Below are positions 40,894 through 52,719 of a stretch of DNA of 64,000 nt, one piece after another. This DNA is from Pinus tabuliformis (taxonomy: Eukaryota; Streptophyta; Pinopsida; Pinales; Pinaceae). The stretch is taken from contig CM062813.1 of NCBI GenBank assembly GCA_031772625.1, forward strand, positions 762,910,720 to 762,974,719, read 5' to 3'. Below the pieces are notes generated by a model. That model did no database searches. It saw only the letters and a list, made by a program, of their open reading frames with translations, and was not told the origin of the DNA. Position 1 is the first letter of the stretch. Every line of letters starts with the position of its first letter. A program made the position numbers and the translations under genes.

Positions 40894-42560
40894 CTTTGGC
40901 TTGATATTGAATACGTTGTTGTTGCAAGTGAGAGGTATCGAACCAGAAAGTTTGGGTTTAGAGATAGATCAGTATATCTCCATATCAATGGTCATATGAC
41001 GAGATCATAAATAGAGACTCATCCAGAATTGATGGTTCCGTTGTTAAGTCGATGGCAGTAGAGGAAGGTCACAAAGAAGCTTGGAAAAAACTAGAGATTT
41101 CTTTGTCTTGGATTTGATGAATTCCAAATCATATTCCTGCAAAATGACAATCCATTTTGAATATTTCCCCCCAGCAATTGACGTGACAAGATGTATGCCA
41201 TAAGGTTGCAATCCGAAATGACGGTGGTCTTTCGGAGCAGGATATAATGGCGAAATCTCTGTATAGCTTGAATGGAAGCCAAAGCTAGCTTCTCCATATA
41301 AGAATACTTAACTTCCGTATCATTGATTTTACGACTCAAATAATAGCTCAGATGTTCAATCCCATCTTCTTCTTGGACTAAAACCATAGCAATGGTTGTA
41401 TCTGCAGTGGTGAGATACAGGAAATAGCCATTCTAATAATTAAGGGAATACATTAATGATGCTCAGATCAGGGTATCTTTGAGAGCATCAAAGGGAGCTC
41501 ACACAACTTGGTCCCAATGGAAGGGAATTCCCTTTTTCAAAAGACAAGTAAATCCTTTAGCCATTTCGGCATATTTGGGAATGAATATTCTTAGAAAGTT
41601 AGCCTTCCCTTGGAGTCTCTGTAACTGAAGTAAATTGGAAGGTGGAGGTAGATCAAGAATTGCCTTAACCTTCAAGGGGTCAAGTCAAATTCCTTCTTTG
41701 GACACTACAAAACCAAGAAAATGACCATAACCAACACAAAACACACATTTATGTGGATTGAGTCGAATTTTGTAGTTTCGACACTGTAAAAAGATGGCTC
41801 TCAAATGTTGCGGGTGATCAACTTGTTTCTGTGAATGAGCCGGTAAGTCATCTAGATAGGTTTGAATGATGTGTTTGATGTCGTGGAAGGCATAATTCAT
41901 TGCCCTCTGAAAAGTTGTCCCAACGTTATTCAAAACAAAAGGGAGTTTCCTATATGCGAATATGCCTCAGGGACAAATAAAGGCAGTTTTAGATTGGTCT
42001 TTTGAGTGGATATTGATCTGATTATAGCTGGAAAATCCATCCATAAATGAAATTATTTCACATCTGACACATTCATCAATTATCTAGTCGATAAAGGGAG
42101 TGGGATAGTTTTATTTTGGACAAGCATGATTAACATCCCTATAATCGACACACCCTCATATTATTCCTTGTTTCTTCATGACAAGAACAATATTGGAAAC
42201 CCAATCAGTAAGAGGAACGGGGTATATGAAACCAGCATGCAAAATTTTTTCAACTTCTGCTTTTATGGCAGCAGTATTCTTCAAATGAACAGGACGAAGG
42301 CATTGTCATACTGGCTTGACATCATGATACATTTTAATCTCATGTTCAACTATACTAGAATCAATACTTGGAATTTCCTCATATGAACAAGAAAATATAT
42401 CATGGAATTCATGAAAAATAGCACGGTAACTTTCAAGTTCCGATGGAGAACAAGATTTGCCAACATGGATGTTTTCTACAATTCCAAGTTTGGTTGAAAT
42501 ATCAATAGAAATGGTTTCTTTGATATTCGATGAGTTTTGTTCGGAATCGACTGTGTCTAT
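40894..42560 (-). pseudogene. Element B reverse transcriptase and RNase H
   Basis: RT pieces co-linear with E: leader near 42530-42340; NNVGTTFQRAMNYAFHDIKH, TYLDDLPAHS and GFVVSKEGI within 41933-41685; RNase H MVLVQEEDGIEHLSYYLSRK and HYILLRKTTVISDCN within 41387-41091. It then runs to 40894, where D interrupts before the integrase. Stops and shifts are frequent, but the catalytic YLDD is still readable. In this copy the RT-RNase H joint is in frame, unlike E. Confidence 0.88.
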
Positions 42561-43740
42561 AAAGACATAAGTTGAAAGGAAATCAACTATTGAAGGGCAA
42601 TTTAGTTCATTTGGAATATCTTCTATGTGATATGGAATATGGGATCGATGATGATAATCTACCTATGGTTCTTCTTCTGTCATCATTGATTGGATGATTC
42701 CTTCATCAGTGGAAAATTTATGTGAAAAAGGATTAGAGGAAGTACCATATTCTAAGGAACAATCAACCCATTGAATCAACAATGATGGATTTGGATTTGC
42801 TGTGCAAGCCAAAAATATTGATTGTTATGTGAGCTCAATTGGGCTTAGCAACATTATTTCATTACACATATCAACTTCAGAATTATTGGAAATCTTCCAT
42901 GAGTCAGACGAAGTGGAAGATATCATGTTATAGGTCTCAACTTTTGCAAATTCTACCATTTGTGATGGTGACGGTAGTGAAAAAGTGCCCATTAGGGAAG
43001 AATCTTTGAAGAGACCTACACCAATGTTTTGAAGAGAGAGCGAAGGTCCGTGAACTAATGAAACACTTACTGTTGCCTATGAACTAGAGGTGAATAAGGC
43101 GAGTTAATCAATTATTGTGATTTCGCCTTTATGAGGGAAAGCGATCATATGAAAGTATGTCAAAACCATAACAGCCATAGCGTAAATCCATGGTCTTCCT
43201 AGCAAAATATTGTAGTCAAGGGGTCCGTCAATGACCTCACCTTCAACAGTTACAGTTTTCCCCCCTAGTTCTATCTGTAGGTTACTTAAAATTCCACAAG
43301 GTGTATAAGTGCGGTTGTCAAAATATTTTAACGTCGTAAGTGGTCGTGACAAAGGCGGTGAGCCAAGTGTTTTCCAGAAATTCATTGATATGATACAAGT
43401 AGATGCAACTTCATCAAAAATGGTTCGATGAATGAGGTGATTCAAAGCATTTACTTGGATCAAGAATGCTAACTAGGCTGGTAATTGTGACATATAACCC
43501 GCATGGTTAAAAAATACGAGATTGGAATCCCTTGGACCAATTCCACCAATTGTTGACAATAAAGCATGCTTTTGGGAGGGACAATTTTGAAGCACCTCAA
43601 GCATCGACATAGCAGAAGGTGACTAAGCCAAATCTTCTACTATGTTATAATTTTGCGTTGCTCGAGCTGGAGGGTTGAATGTAGATTTATGAAAAACTCC
43701 CATTTGCGGTTTTATTGTTAATTTTGGTGCAATGGGTGAT
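42561..43740 (-). pseudogene. Element B protease region
   Basis: NHLIHRTIFDEVASTCIISM (about 43445-43385) is the active site with Gly changed to Val (DEVAS against DEGAS in E). Then LQIELGGKTVTVEGEVIDGP and DYNILLGRPWIYAM near 43200. The upstream part has PPARATQNYNIVEDLA (about 43680-43630). The part towards RT (43080-42561) is acidic and poorly kept. Confidence 0.85.
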
Positions 43741-45413
43741 GGAATGGAGTCAGACGAAGTTGAAATCGAAGTATTGGGTTGATCTATAGCCTGGTTATTC
43801 AATGACGACGGTAGATTACCGTAATATTTACTTCATGTAGTCACCAAAACATCAGTATTAGATTTAGTGGCAGATAGCATAAGAACTTGTGAAGTGGAAG
43901 CATGATCTAGAGCAACCAAATGAGTCTCTGGGTTTGGAAAAGGGTTTGTCAACACAGCGGATGTACTAGAAGTCTTAAGAGGTTTTGGGACTTCAGAATG
44001 GTGAGGACAATCTCGCGTAAAGTGCTCTTCATTAAAAATTAAACATGGGTAACGAGGTTTCCTAGCCGAAGAAGAGGAATCAGATGATTTCTCTTATGGG
44101 GGAGAATTTTATTTCTTTTTGGTTTTCCCCTTTTTCTTGCTTCCAAGTTTATTTTCATTTTTACCTTTGTCAGATGACACATCATTTATTTCAGACGCAA
44201 GTGTATTATCAGGCGTATTAGAGGTTTTATTTGAAATAGCAAGTGTTTGACTAGGCAGTCTACTTGTGGTTTGAGTGCTTGAAGAACCTATCATAGTGTC
44301 ACCGGCATGAGAGTCCTTACTGGATGGAGGTGGTGGAACAGTAAAAGCTGGTCTAGGTGCATTTGGAATATTATCATAGAGAATGCTAAACTAGGTGTAA
44401 ATCAAGTCTAAGTATTGGGCATGAGCAGTTACTTGCTCTTCAGTAACAACTCCTCCTTTAGCCACATCCTTGGTGATCGATGGCAACAAGGATTTAATAA
44501 ACTGCTCAACTAAAAGTTGATCAGGAACAAAAGTTTTGACCATTCAACGATGACGACGCCACTCATGAATATGATCAGAAATGTGAGTAGCAGTGGTCTA
44601 TTTGAAGTTGGTCAACAATTCCGTTCCAGTTTCATATCTGATGGGTAACTGGAAATGGGTTAAAAATGTAGTGGCTAAGGTTGTGAAGTTGTAAAATGAA
44701 TCTCGTGGTAATTCAATATACCACTTTGCAGCCAGACCAGTGAGCGTTCGCTAGAAAAGACGTAGTCTTACTAAATCATCATTTAGGGAGTTGGATGAAC
44801 ACCATAAATGAAAAGTCATAACATGATTAAACAAATCTTCTCCAAGGTTTCCATTGAACTTAGGAATCTCAAAAGGCAATTTGTGTGGAATCACCGGCCA
44901 CCAAACTGAATAAATAATGGGATCATTGGTAAGCCGATTTAAATTGGTAATTCAAATGTTGCGACAATAGGCAACTGTCGATTTAGGTCGGGTTGAGCGT
45001 AACCAGGGTAAGATGGAATTGCCTGGGAATTAGGCCTTTGCATACTAGGTTTAGGAATCTACTACTAGTAACCTTGATAGGGGTAGGTTTGTTGAGCATA
45101 TCCAGTATAAGGTGGTTGTTGGGAACCAGGATAAATTGGTTGTTGACCAAAATCAACATAGGCTTGTTGACTAGAACCTGGGTAAAATTGTTGTTGACCA
45201 AACCCAGCATAGGCTTGTTGACCAAGTCCAGGATAAGTTTGGTATTGTTGGAACTATCGTTCTTGGTATTGTGGCTGCCACAGTTGTTGATAGAATGGTT
45301 GTTTCCCACTAGTAAAAGTTTGACCAGGTTGTGGATAAATTAGATCAGTATAAGTCTGAGTCATCTTAGTTAATGGTAAACTGGCCTGAGGTTGTTGGAT
45401 TTTTGTTGGGCAT
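43741..45413 (-). pseudogene. Element B gag, C-terminal two thirds
   Basis: From the C insertion leftwards: a Q/Y/P/G-rich region (QQAYAGFGQQQFYPGS-like, about 45280-45070), the capsid-like part (about 44960-44350), a lysine-rich stretch GSKKKGKTKKK (about 44140-44109) and the knuckle CLIFNEEHFTRDC (about 44050-44010) with one Cys changed to Phe. The knuckle spacing equals that of E. The gag and protease appear to be in one frame here apart from decay stops. Confidence 0.82.
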
Positions 45414-45556
45414 GGAATCCCCCCTGCAGCATGTTTTGGGGCTTAAAGCCCAAGTTTTGACTAATATTATTGTAAAGCTCCACAAATTGCAGGCGTGGAA
45501 TGTATGATATAGTCATAGGGTTGTCCGCGCTAAGTTTTGAATGTAATGTCGGCCTA

Positions 45557-45590
45557 CCCATGGTCCGCGGACCATGGGATTGTATAAATA
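45557..45590 (+). promoter_or_regulatory. Palindrome plus TATA box of element C LTR
   Basis: CCATGGTCCGCGGACCATGG (45558-45577), extended by one C/G pair on each side, is a perfect palindrome. It ends four bases before TATAAATA. A and D have the same arrangement. The 3' LTR copy at 53142-53163 is altered at its centre. Binding of a dimeric transcription factor is an inference. Confidence 0.75.
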
Positions 45591-45700
45591 GAGCGAAGCT
45601 CTAAGTATAAAAGAAAGTGAAGTCAGGAAGAGACAAGAAAGAAGAGTGGAGCATAGAGCAGGTGTCTAAGTGTGTCTTGGGTTGTAGTAGTAGGAAGAGG

Positions 45701-45776
45701 CTCTGCAGTTAAGTGCGCAAAGGCCTAGCAGAGTCCGCAGCTGAGTGCGCAAACCCCTGTAGTTGAGTGCATAGGG
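45701..45776 (+). other. Triple stem-loop in LTR leader of element C
   Basis: CTCTGC/GCAAAG (45701-45722), GTCCGC/GCAAAC (45733-45754) and CCCTGT/ATAGGG (45755-45776), each with a 10-base loop of AGYTRAGTGC or AGTTGAGTGC type. It begins about 118 bases after the TATA box and is therefore probably in the transcript leader. Confidence 0.75.
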
Positions 45777-46282
45777 TAGAATAGAGTCTGTAACTGAAGA
45801 GAAAAAATAATAAAGAGCAGTTTATATGAATTACGTGTATCTGTCTTGGGTATTATCTGTTGGGTATGCATTTCAATTATACTGTTTATTTACTGCGCGC
45901 ACTTGTATGAACTGTGAATATTGTTAAGTATAATGGAAAGCATACAAATAAGCTAAGTTAATCAAATCAGATAAGATTACTATTAAGGACTTGGGTAATA
46001 ATGATGTTCAGCCCTCGAGTAGGGCCGTACAAAGGCAGCATCTTAGACTGCGAGGTGCGGGTAAGTGCGCATAGCGACGTGTGCGTAGGGTCAAACCGTC
46101 GACCACTTGAGAACATCAAACATCTCCAGGGTGCAAAAACCTAGTTCTAGCACCCTCCCATACTACTTCGGGTGAGACCTCAGTCTGCGCTCCACGGACT
46201 TTTGCTGAAAGGGCCAATAGTACTAGGATTTGTTTGGCTAAATCACCTTTGAACTTGGGTCAGGCCCCAACAAGCCAACAAA

Positions 46283-47006
46283 TGGTTCCATTGCCAAGAC
46301 CAGGATCTGCATGAGGGATGTTTGATGTCGTGTCGCTGGAATCTGACGAAGAAAGAAATTGAGGGGTGGTTGGATAGAAAAATTCACGAGTTCTTAGCAT
46401 AGGAAAACAGGAATCCGTGAGTATCAAAGTAATATTGGTTGGAGTGCTACTTATATACGGAAATCCATGAAATTTTATTTGCATCGTTCCCCTCAGGGAA
46501 GGTGTAGTCTCGATAAACCGATTGTGTGGACTCCAGAATTAGTGTGTAGACTAGAAGCGTCAGAAAAGAAGATCACGGGCTTTGTGGACCATTGGTTCGA
46601 TCGAATTATAGGAGGGTTTACCACCAAGTTTGCGGTAGATATGACCGTCAGCTACAACGAGGCGGAATGACACTTCCTCAAGGGACCGTGAGGTAAGTAC
46701 ATTAAATCGTTGAACACTTGGATTAAAATTCTGTTGTGTGAAAAGCAGGTTATGCGAATAAATTAATGTTTGGGACTATGCGAAGTGGGAGGATATATAT
46801 AAATGAAGGTAGCGCAGAGAGTAGAAAATAGTCCCTTGATTTCGCCGCAGTGGGAAAGTGAAGAAGAGCTAGCGAAAGTTTCTTGGAGAAGTGCGATCAA
46901 TTTGATAAGGCAGCAAATTCCGCGCATACCACTCCCACCTACACCACCACTAGTCTCACCACCATCACCTCCATCTCTACCCACACCACCTCTGCCATCA
47001 CCATAG
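46283..47006 (+). pseudogene. Element C gag, N-terminal part and Pro-rich linker
   Basis: Starts at the primer site. Decayed codons include TKKEIEGWLDRKIHEFL (about 46353-46400) and IGGFTTKFAVDMTVSYNEAE (46611-46670). A proline-rich linker is at about 46920-47006 (PPTPPLVSPPSPPSLPTPPL). A (60340-59640) has the same parts with WNLTKKEIEKWLDRKSHEL. I recognise no domain. Confidence 0.6.
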
Positions 47007-47012
47007 TTCAAT

Positions 47013-48440
47013 ATGGTGAGCGCGATAAAATTGTTGGTATTCAAAGGAGTAGGGAATGAAGATCTGGACAAATTTTGGTTCATGGTAAAGTTCGTATGGG
47101 AGGCACAAGGAGTTGTGGATGATAATATAAAGAAGGCAACATTGGTAATTGTGTTGCAAGATCGTGCATGAACATGGTACATTAAGCACTCTAATGACCA
47201 TCCAAACATGGGGATCGCAGATATCCAGGCTACGCTAAACAGAGAATTTAGCAGGCCAAAGTCAGAGACACAATCGATTATCAAGTTTAAGGAAATCACG
47301 ATGCTTCTAGGCGAGACCCCATGGGATCTGGATCAGAGACTAAAGAGTATGATCTGTGAAGATAACATGACCTTGATGGATGGACAACATCGCACATGGT
47401 TTGTAGCATCACTAACACCGCATTTGAGGACGGCGTTGTCGTAGCAGAAGTTATCCACCCAGGCCGAGGCTTTGGAGATTGCAATGAGACTACATGAGAC
47501 TCCAATACAAGATCTTGGCCTGGGAGTTCAACAAATCCATGCGCAACTACAAAATTTGTGTCTGGAAATGCAGAGTTTGAAATAGGACAGGACAACTCAT
47601 CCGGAAGCAGAAGAGGAAGTATGGTGCATAAAATGCAAAGGCCAAGGGCATGACAAGGACCATTGTCCAGTTTTTGTGAATTACTTGGTCGGAGGAGGGT
47701 TGATGCCCTTAAGACCAGAGGCACAAGAAGGATCGAGCGTGATGCCTACATTATGGTGCACGATTTGTTAGATAGGAGGAAAATATACTACAAATAACTG
47801 TCACCTATTACAGAAGTATATGCAGACGTCCCAGCAATTGTTCTATAATTTCTGCAGGTCGGTAGGCCATGATGAGCGCACCTGCAGAAGTTACGATTTG
47901 ATGATGGATTAGACTCCTGCCTATAGAGTGCATACTGAAATGCAAGCCCTCGATCCAAGTGCAGGGATGGTGCACGTTGGATTTCAGGGGCGCAGATGAG
48001 GTTGAGGAGGAATGGGACCAGGAAGGGGTTGCGAACAACTGATTTGTTACAATTGTGGAGGGCTAGGGCATTATGCCCATGAATGTACAAATCCGACGAG
48101 AGCATCATGTTTATATTGTACTCAGTTTGATCATGAGACAAAGGACTTCCCTACATTGATAGTGAGGTTGCGCAATAAAGGGACACACCAGCCTCCCCCG
48201 ACTCAGAATTTGCAAATGATGAGGTCTGAGCCAGGCGAAGAGGACCCGAATGTAAACATAGTGCTTCGAAGCGGTATCACAACAAGAGGTAACAAAGGTA
48301 AGAAGCCTGAAGAAAGTGTGTGGGTTTGCAAGGTTCCTACAAAGGAACCTGAATTTTATTTTGAGCGCGTGAAAGAAACATTCATAGAAGCTTAAAAGAG
48401 CTTCACGAAGGCCTCCACTTCAGGTAGTAAGGATCAACTA
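47013..48440 (+). pseudogene. Element C gag: capsid and five zinc knuckles
   Basis: Capsid: KLLVFKGVGNEDLDKFWFMV, LQDRAXTWYIKHSNDHPN, LLGETPWDLDQRLKSM and WFVASLTPHLRTALS (47013-47444). Five knuckle positions follow: CIKCKGQGHDKDHC (about 47630), CTIC..GGKYTTNNC (about 47758), an altered NFCRSVGHDERTC (about 47848), CYNCGGLGHYAHEC (about 48048) and CLYCTQFDHETKDF (about 48108). The second has a longer spacing. Gag proteins of plant gypsy elements usually have one or two knuckles. Confidence 0.8.
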
Positions 48441-48443
48441 GAA

Positions 48444-49088
48444 TTGGGGATGGATCCTTCAATGCTCACTACCTTTTTGGAGACATGCATGAAACTACTG
48501 CGCAATAGCAAAGCGGTGAAGGGGCTACAGGAACTTATCACTAGGTGCGCTAGGTCGGGAGAACCGTGCGTAGTTCAGAAACTTGGAAAGCATGAATTGC
48601 AAAGAGGAAGGGAAATGAGATTGACTGCGCAAATCGGGGAATATGAAATGGATCAAGTAATTCTAGATCTAGGATCGGACGTGAACATACTGCCAAAGCA
48701 GACATGGGAGCATATGGGTAGGACTGCGTTGCAATGGTCCCCTATTCAATTGCGAATGGAGAACCAACAGAAGATCCTACCGATGGGAAGACTGCAGGGA
48801 ATAATGGTAGACATCGAAGGTGCGAGCGCGCTTGTAGATTTCAAGGTGATGGAGATTGTAGATGACGGAAATCCCTATCCCATGCTACTGGGAATATATT
48901 GGGCCACTGATATGAATGGAGTCATAAATCTGAAGAAGTGCAAAATGATCTTTGAGAAAAAGTCACTGTGTGTAGTGGTACCTTTAGACCCTGTGGAAGG
49001 ATCATGATACACAGAGCCAGTGCGCTATGATGAAAGTGATGATGAGATCAACTATATCTACAAGATAACCACTCAAGAATAGGATTGG
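48444..49088 (+). pseudogene. Element C protease
   Basis: 188 codons open: MLTTFLETCMKLLRNSKAVK, the active site VILDLGSDVNILPKQTWE (about 48657-48710), LPMGRLQGIMVDIEGASALV and PMLLGIYWATDMNGVINLKK (about 48880-48935), then a stop at 49005. The D-L-G-S form and the flap order match A and D. This is the best preserved protease of the family in the window. Confidence 0.83.
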
Positions 49089-49860
49089 GTGAATCCAACG
49101 GCAGATGGTAGAATTTCATGGGAGCAAGAAAGCTCCTGCACATCAAATTCGGATGAGGAAACAGAACAATGGCAGAACCGGTTACACAAAGTAACCACAC
49201 TCAATTGCAACATGATGGTAAGATCACTGTGTTGCGTGACAATTGAGGCAAGAAATCTGCCTATGTATGACAAGTTAATAGCGGTGGATGAATTCCTGAA
49301 TGAATTTGAAAGAGAAGTGCGAGAACAATAGCGTTTTGATGCTCTAAAATGGGCATTGCGCACTACGTTTGCAAGATGGTGGGGTACACATCAAAGAAGC
49401 TTTAAGGATTGGCGCAGATGTATAAGGATGATGCACCTACGATTTGGGAAACTGCAAACACTGCTATCAGGCAAGTATGATAGAAGAAATGATCCACATA
49501 CACACCTCACGAAATGGACCAAGGTCTACGGGGAAGAGCCACAACCAGAATGGGTGCATTTGTTCTGTCATACTCTGGATGTTATACCCATGAATTGGTA
49601 TACTGAGACAGAGCTCTGCCATTGCACGAGAGAATGGGATATCTCATGCGAAGGATTCCTGCTAACCTCCACGTTTGAAAATCATTGATTAGATACTGTT
49701 GACGATGCGCTACAAGTAGTAAAAGTAGCTATTTTCAAAATACCCCAGGAGCCAATGGAAGTTCTTCAGCTAGAATGGGCGACACAGCTAAGCTGTGCGG
49801 TAGAGGTTTACAATGTAAATGTTGAGCAAGATGATGAAGACCCATGAAATATTAACATCC
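49089..49860 (+). pseudogene. Element C second gag-like domain
   Basis: VTTLNCNMMVRSLCC, MYDKLIAVDEFLNEFEREV, a stop, FDALKWALRTTFARWWGTHQ, FKDWRRCIRMMHLRFGKLQ, TKWTKVYGEEPQPEWVHLFC and HTLDVIPMNWYTETELCH. Lies between the protease and RT. The WW motif and helical spacing resemble gag capsid sequences. Confidence 0.75.
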
Positions 49861-50096
49861 CAAAAATGAAAGGTTATCGCGAGGTTCGAGGACCATTGAT
49901 TGAGGATCTTGACACCACCACACCACTAAAAACAAAGCAGGTAAACATTGGAATGGAGGCGGAACCAAAGTATGCAATGCTTGGAGACTATTAGGATGAT
50001 GCCACAGTGGATAAGGTCACTGAGTTACTCTACGAATACCAAGACTTGCTCCAAACCAAAATTACAGATTTAAAAGGGATCATTGGTGACTAAGGG

Positions 50097-51360
50097 ATGA
50101 TGAAGATCACCCTGAAACCCGACGTGAAGCCGGTGAAGCAGAGGCCTTACCATTTGAATCCGAAATATAAGGAAAAGGTCCGCGATGAATTAGAAAAAAT
50201 GCTCGCAGCTAGAATTATTGAGCCAATGGAAGAATCTGACTGGGTGAGTCCTATGGTAGTGCAGGAGAAGAAGCAGAAGGGTGAAATAAGAATATGCATG
50301 GACCTCAGGAAGCTGAACGACGCCTGTGTACATGACCTGTTCCCGACACCATTCACAAATGAAGTATTGGAAAATGTTGGCGGCTAGGAAGCATACTCGT
50401 TCACGGATGGGTTCTCAAGGTACCATCAGATCAAGATTGCACCGGAAGACAGGAGCAAAATGACCTTCGCAACAGAATGGGGTTGCTTTCAATACATCGT
50501 TATGCCATTTGTATTGAAGAACGCACCATCCATATTTTCGTGCATCATTGTTGCTACGTTCAAAGAATACATCCATAAGTTCTTAGAGGTCTATCTAGAT
50601 GATTGGACTATCTTCAGATTAGTTAAGCACCATATAGAAAGCTTACGCTTGACGCTGGATACTTGCTGACGACACCAGATTGCACTGAACCTTAAGAAGT
50701 GCACATTCCTTGTTCCCTTTGGAAACCTGTTGGGACATGTGGTTTGCAAATAGGGACTGATGGTGGACCCTAGAAAAATTGTCGTTATTCTAAATTTTGA
50801 AGCACCGCGAAGTGTTAAACAACTACATGCTACCTTGGGACACACTGGATACTACAGAAATTTTATCAAGAGCTATGCTCAAATCACTGTGTCGATGGAA
50901 AAACTATTGAAAAAGGATGTTACATTTTGCTGGAATGACAATTGCATGAAAATTTTGGATGTCTTAAAGGGGAAATCAGTCTCCGCTCCAATCCTGGTCT
51001 TCCCAAAGTGGTATGTGGAGTTTCATGTCCATGTTGATGCATCGTGTATCGCACTAGGAGAAATGCTCACACAGGAGGGCAGGGAAGGCTTAGATCACCC
51101 TATCACGTTTGCAAGTCGGAGGTTGTCCAAAGCAAAGAAGAACTATTCTACCACCGAGCGTGAGGGGTTGGCGATGGTGTACGTGCTCCAAAAATACCGA
51201 CACTATTCGCTCAAAGGACATTTCAAGATGTATACCGATCATTCTGCGCTAAAATACCTGGTCAATAAACCTATGCTAGGGGGGCGCATATGCAGGTGGC
51301 TCTTATTGTTCCAGGAATATGATTTTGGGGTCATAGAAAACCGGGATCCCTGAACGTAGG
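50097..51360 (+). pseudogene. Element C reverse transcriptase and RNase H
   Basis: RT: WVSPMVVQEKKQKGEIRICM (about 50238-50298), FTDGFSRYHQIKIAPEDRSK, FATEWGCFQYIVMPFVLKNA and the YLDD box in EVYLDDWTIF (about 50585-50615). RNase H: HVHVDASCIALGEMLTQ (about 51028-51075), TEREGLAMVYVLQKYRHY and MYTDHSALKYLVNKPMLGG (about 51228-51285). It is open for 197 codons at 50760-51353. Stops at 50384, 50668 and 50752 break the rest. Confidence 0.86.
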
Positions 51361-52719
51361 ATTGGATCATCTATTGCGCATTGAGACAGGCGAGGAACCC
51401 ACTAATCTGGTGGAGGCATTACCAGATGCAGAGCTCTTTGCGGTGCATGTATCAGATGGGAACTTCGAAGATACAATCCATTTTTTGACAAAGGGACTAC
51501 ACCAAAGGAATACTCCATCCAACAAAAGAAGGAATTGGTGGTGTGCACGACGGATTTCTCTGTCATTGCAGGGCACCTATACACAATGGGAATTGATGAG
51601 ATATTGTGAAGATACGTACCTGAATTTGAATGAAGTCAGATCCTCATGGAAGCACATGGGGGTGCAATAGGAGGACACTGTGCAAGACACACGATCGAAC
51701 AAAAGACTCTTCGTGCAGGGTTATGGTGGCCAACCCTACACCAGGATTCAAAAGCACACTGCAAGGCCTGGGATATATGTGAAAGGACTGGAAAACCATC
51801 ATGGAGAGACGAGATGCCATTAAATCCACAAATGATACTGCAGCCATTTGAAAAATGGGCAATCGACTTTGCAGGATTGATAAAACCTCAAGGAAATACG
51901 AGCGCGCGCTACATCATCACTGCGATGGAGTACATGACACGATGGGTGGAAGCGTAGCTGATCAAAGACTACATGGCCACTACGATTGCGAAGTTTTTGT
52001 TCGAAAACATGTTGACCCGATTTGGCTGTCCGAAAATCTTAATGAGTGATCGCAGAACACATTTCTTGAATGAAACCATCAGCACACTAACTGAAGAGTT
52101 CCAAGTGTATCATAAGAAAAGTACACCATACCACCCACAAGCCAATGGGACTGTAGAAGCTTTCAACAAAATACTGGAGACTGCGTTGACCAATGTGTGC
52201 AACGTGTAGTGAAACAATTGGGATCTGCACGTACCTATTGTGTTATGGGCTTACAGGACAATTTGCAAGAAACTAATAGGACAGGCACCCTTCTGGTTAG
52301 TTTATGGTTTGGAAGCTATCATGCCGATGGAATATATCGTACCTAGTCTACGAATAACAGTGCTCACAGGAATGACAGACTGCGAAGCTCTGGAGGAACG
52401 GCTCGCGCAATTGGAAGAACTTGAGGAAGAATGGTTTTTGGCTGGGTTTCATCAGAAGGTACAAAAGCAGCATGAAAAATCCTGGCACAACCACCATATC
52501 AAGTTGTGCAACTTCAAGGTAAACGACTTAGTGTTGCTATATGACAGTAAGTTTGAAAAATTTCCGGGAAAATTCGGAATGCACTCGCTGGGACCATATG
52601 TGGTTAAGGAGGTCATAGATGGAGGTGTGGTCCATCTAGTCAAGCTGAATGGAGAACCCTTCCCAGGCAAAGTAAATGGCAGGCGCTTGAAGCCCTACAC
52701 GGGTGCGCCGACTATCTGA
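51361..52719 (+). pseudogene. Element C integrase
   Basis: Tether HLLRIETGEEPTNLVEALPD, zinc module MEAHGGAIGGHCA and HCKAWDIC (51646-51780), core KWAIDFAGLIKPQGN (about 51858), [13 protein letters not shown] (about 52038) and [17 protein letters not shown] (about 52130). The C-terminal part has LGPYVVKEVIDGGVVHLVKL and VNGRRLKPYTGAP, ending at 52719. All of D, D and E are kept, and there is no chromodomain. A frame change near 51500-51640 disables it. Confidence 0.86.

Larger units (their letters stand above)
45414..46280 (+). repeat. Element C, 5' LTR
   Basis: 867 bp, TGTTGGG to GCCAACA, paired with 52988-53864 (about 6% different by eye). TTTT flanks both ends (45410-45413 and 53865-53868), so the target duplication is four or five bases and ambiguous. 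It has a 22-bp perfect palindrome (45557-45578), then TATAAATA (45583-45590), then three stem-loops at 45701-45776. Confidence 0.92.

Noticed and set aside
46763..47299. 178-codon ORF on the - strand in element C
   Set aside because: Antisense of the gag capsid and Pro-rich linker.
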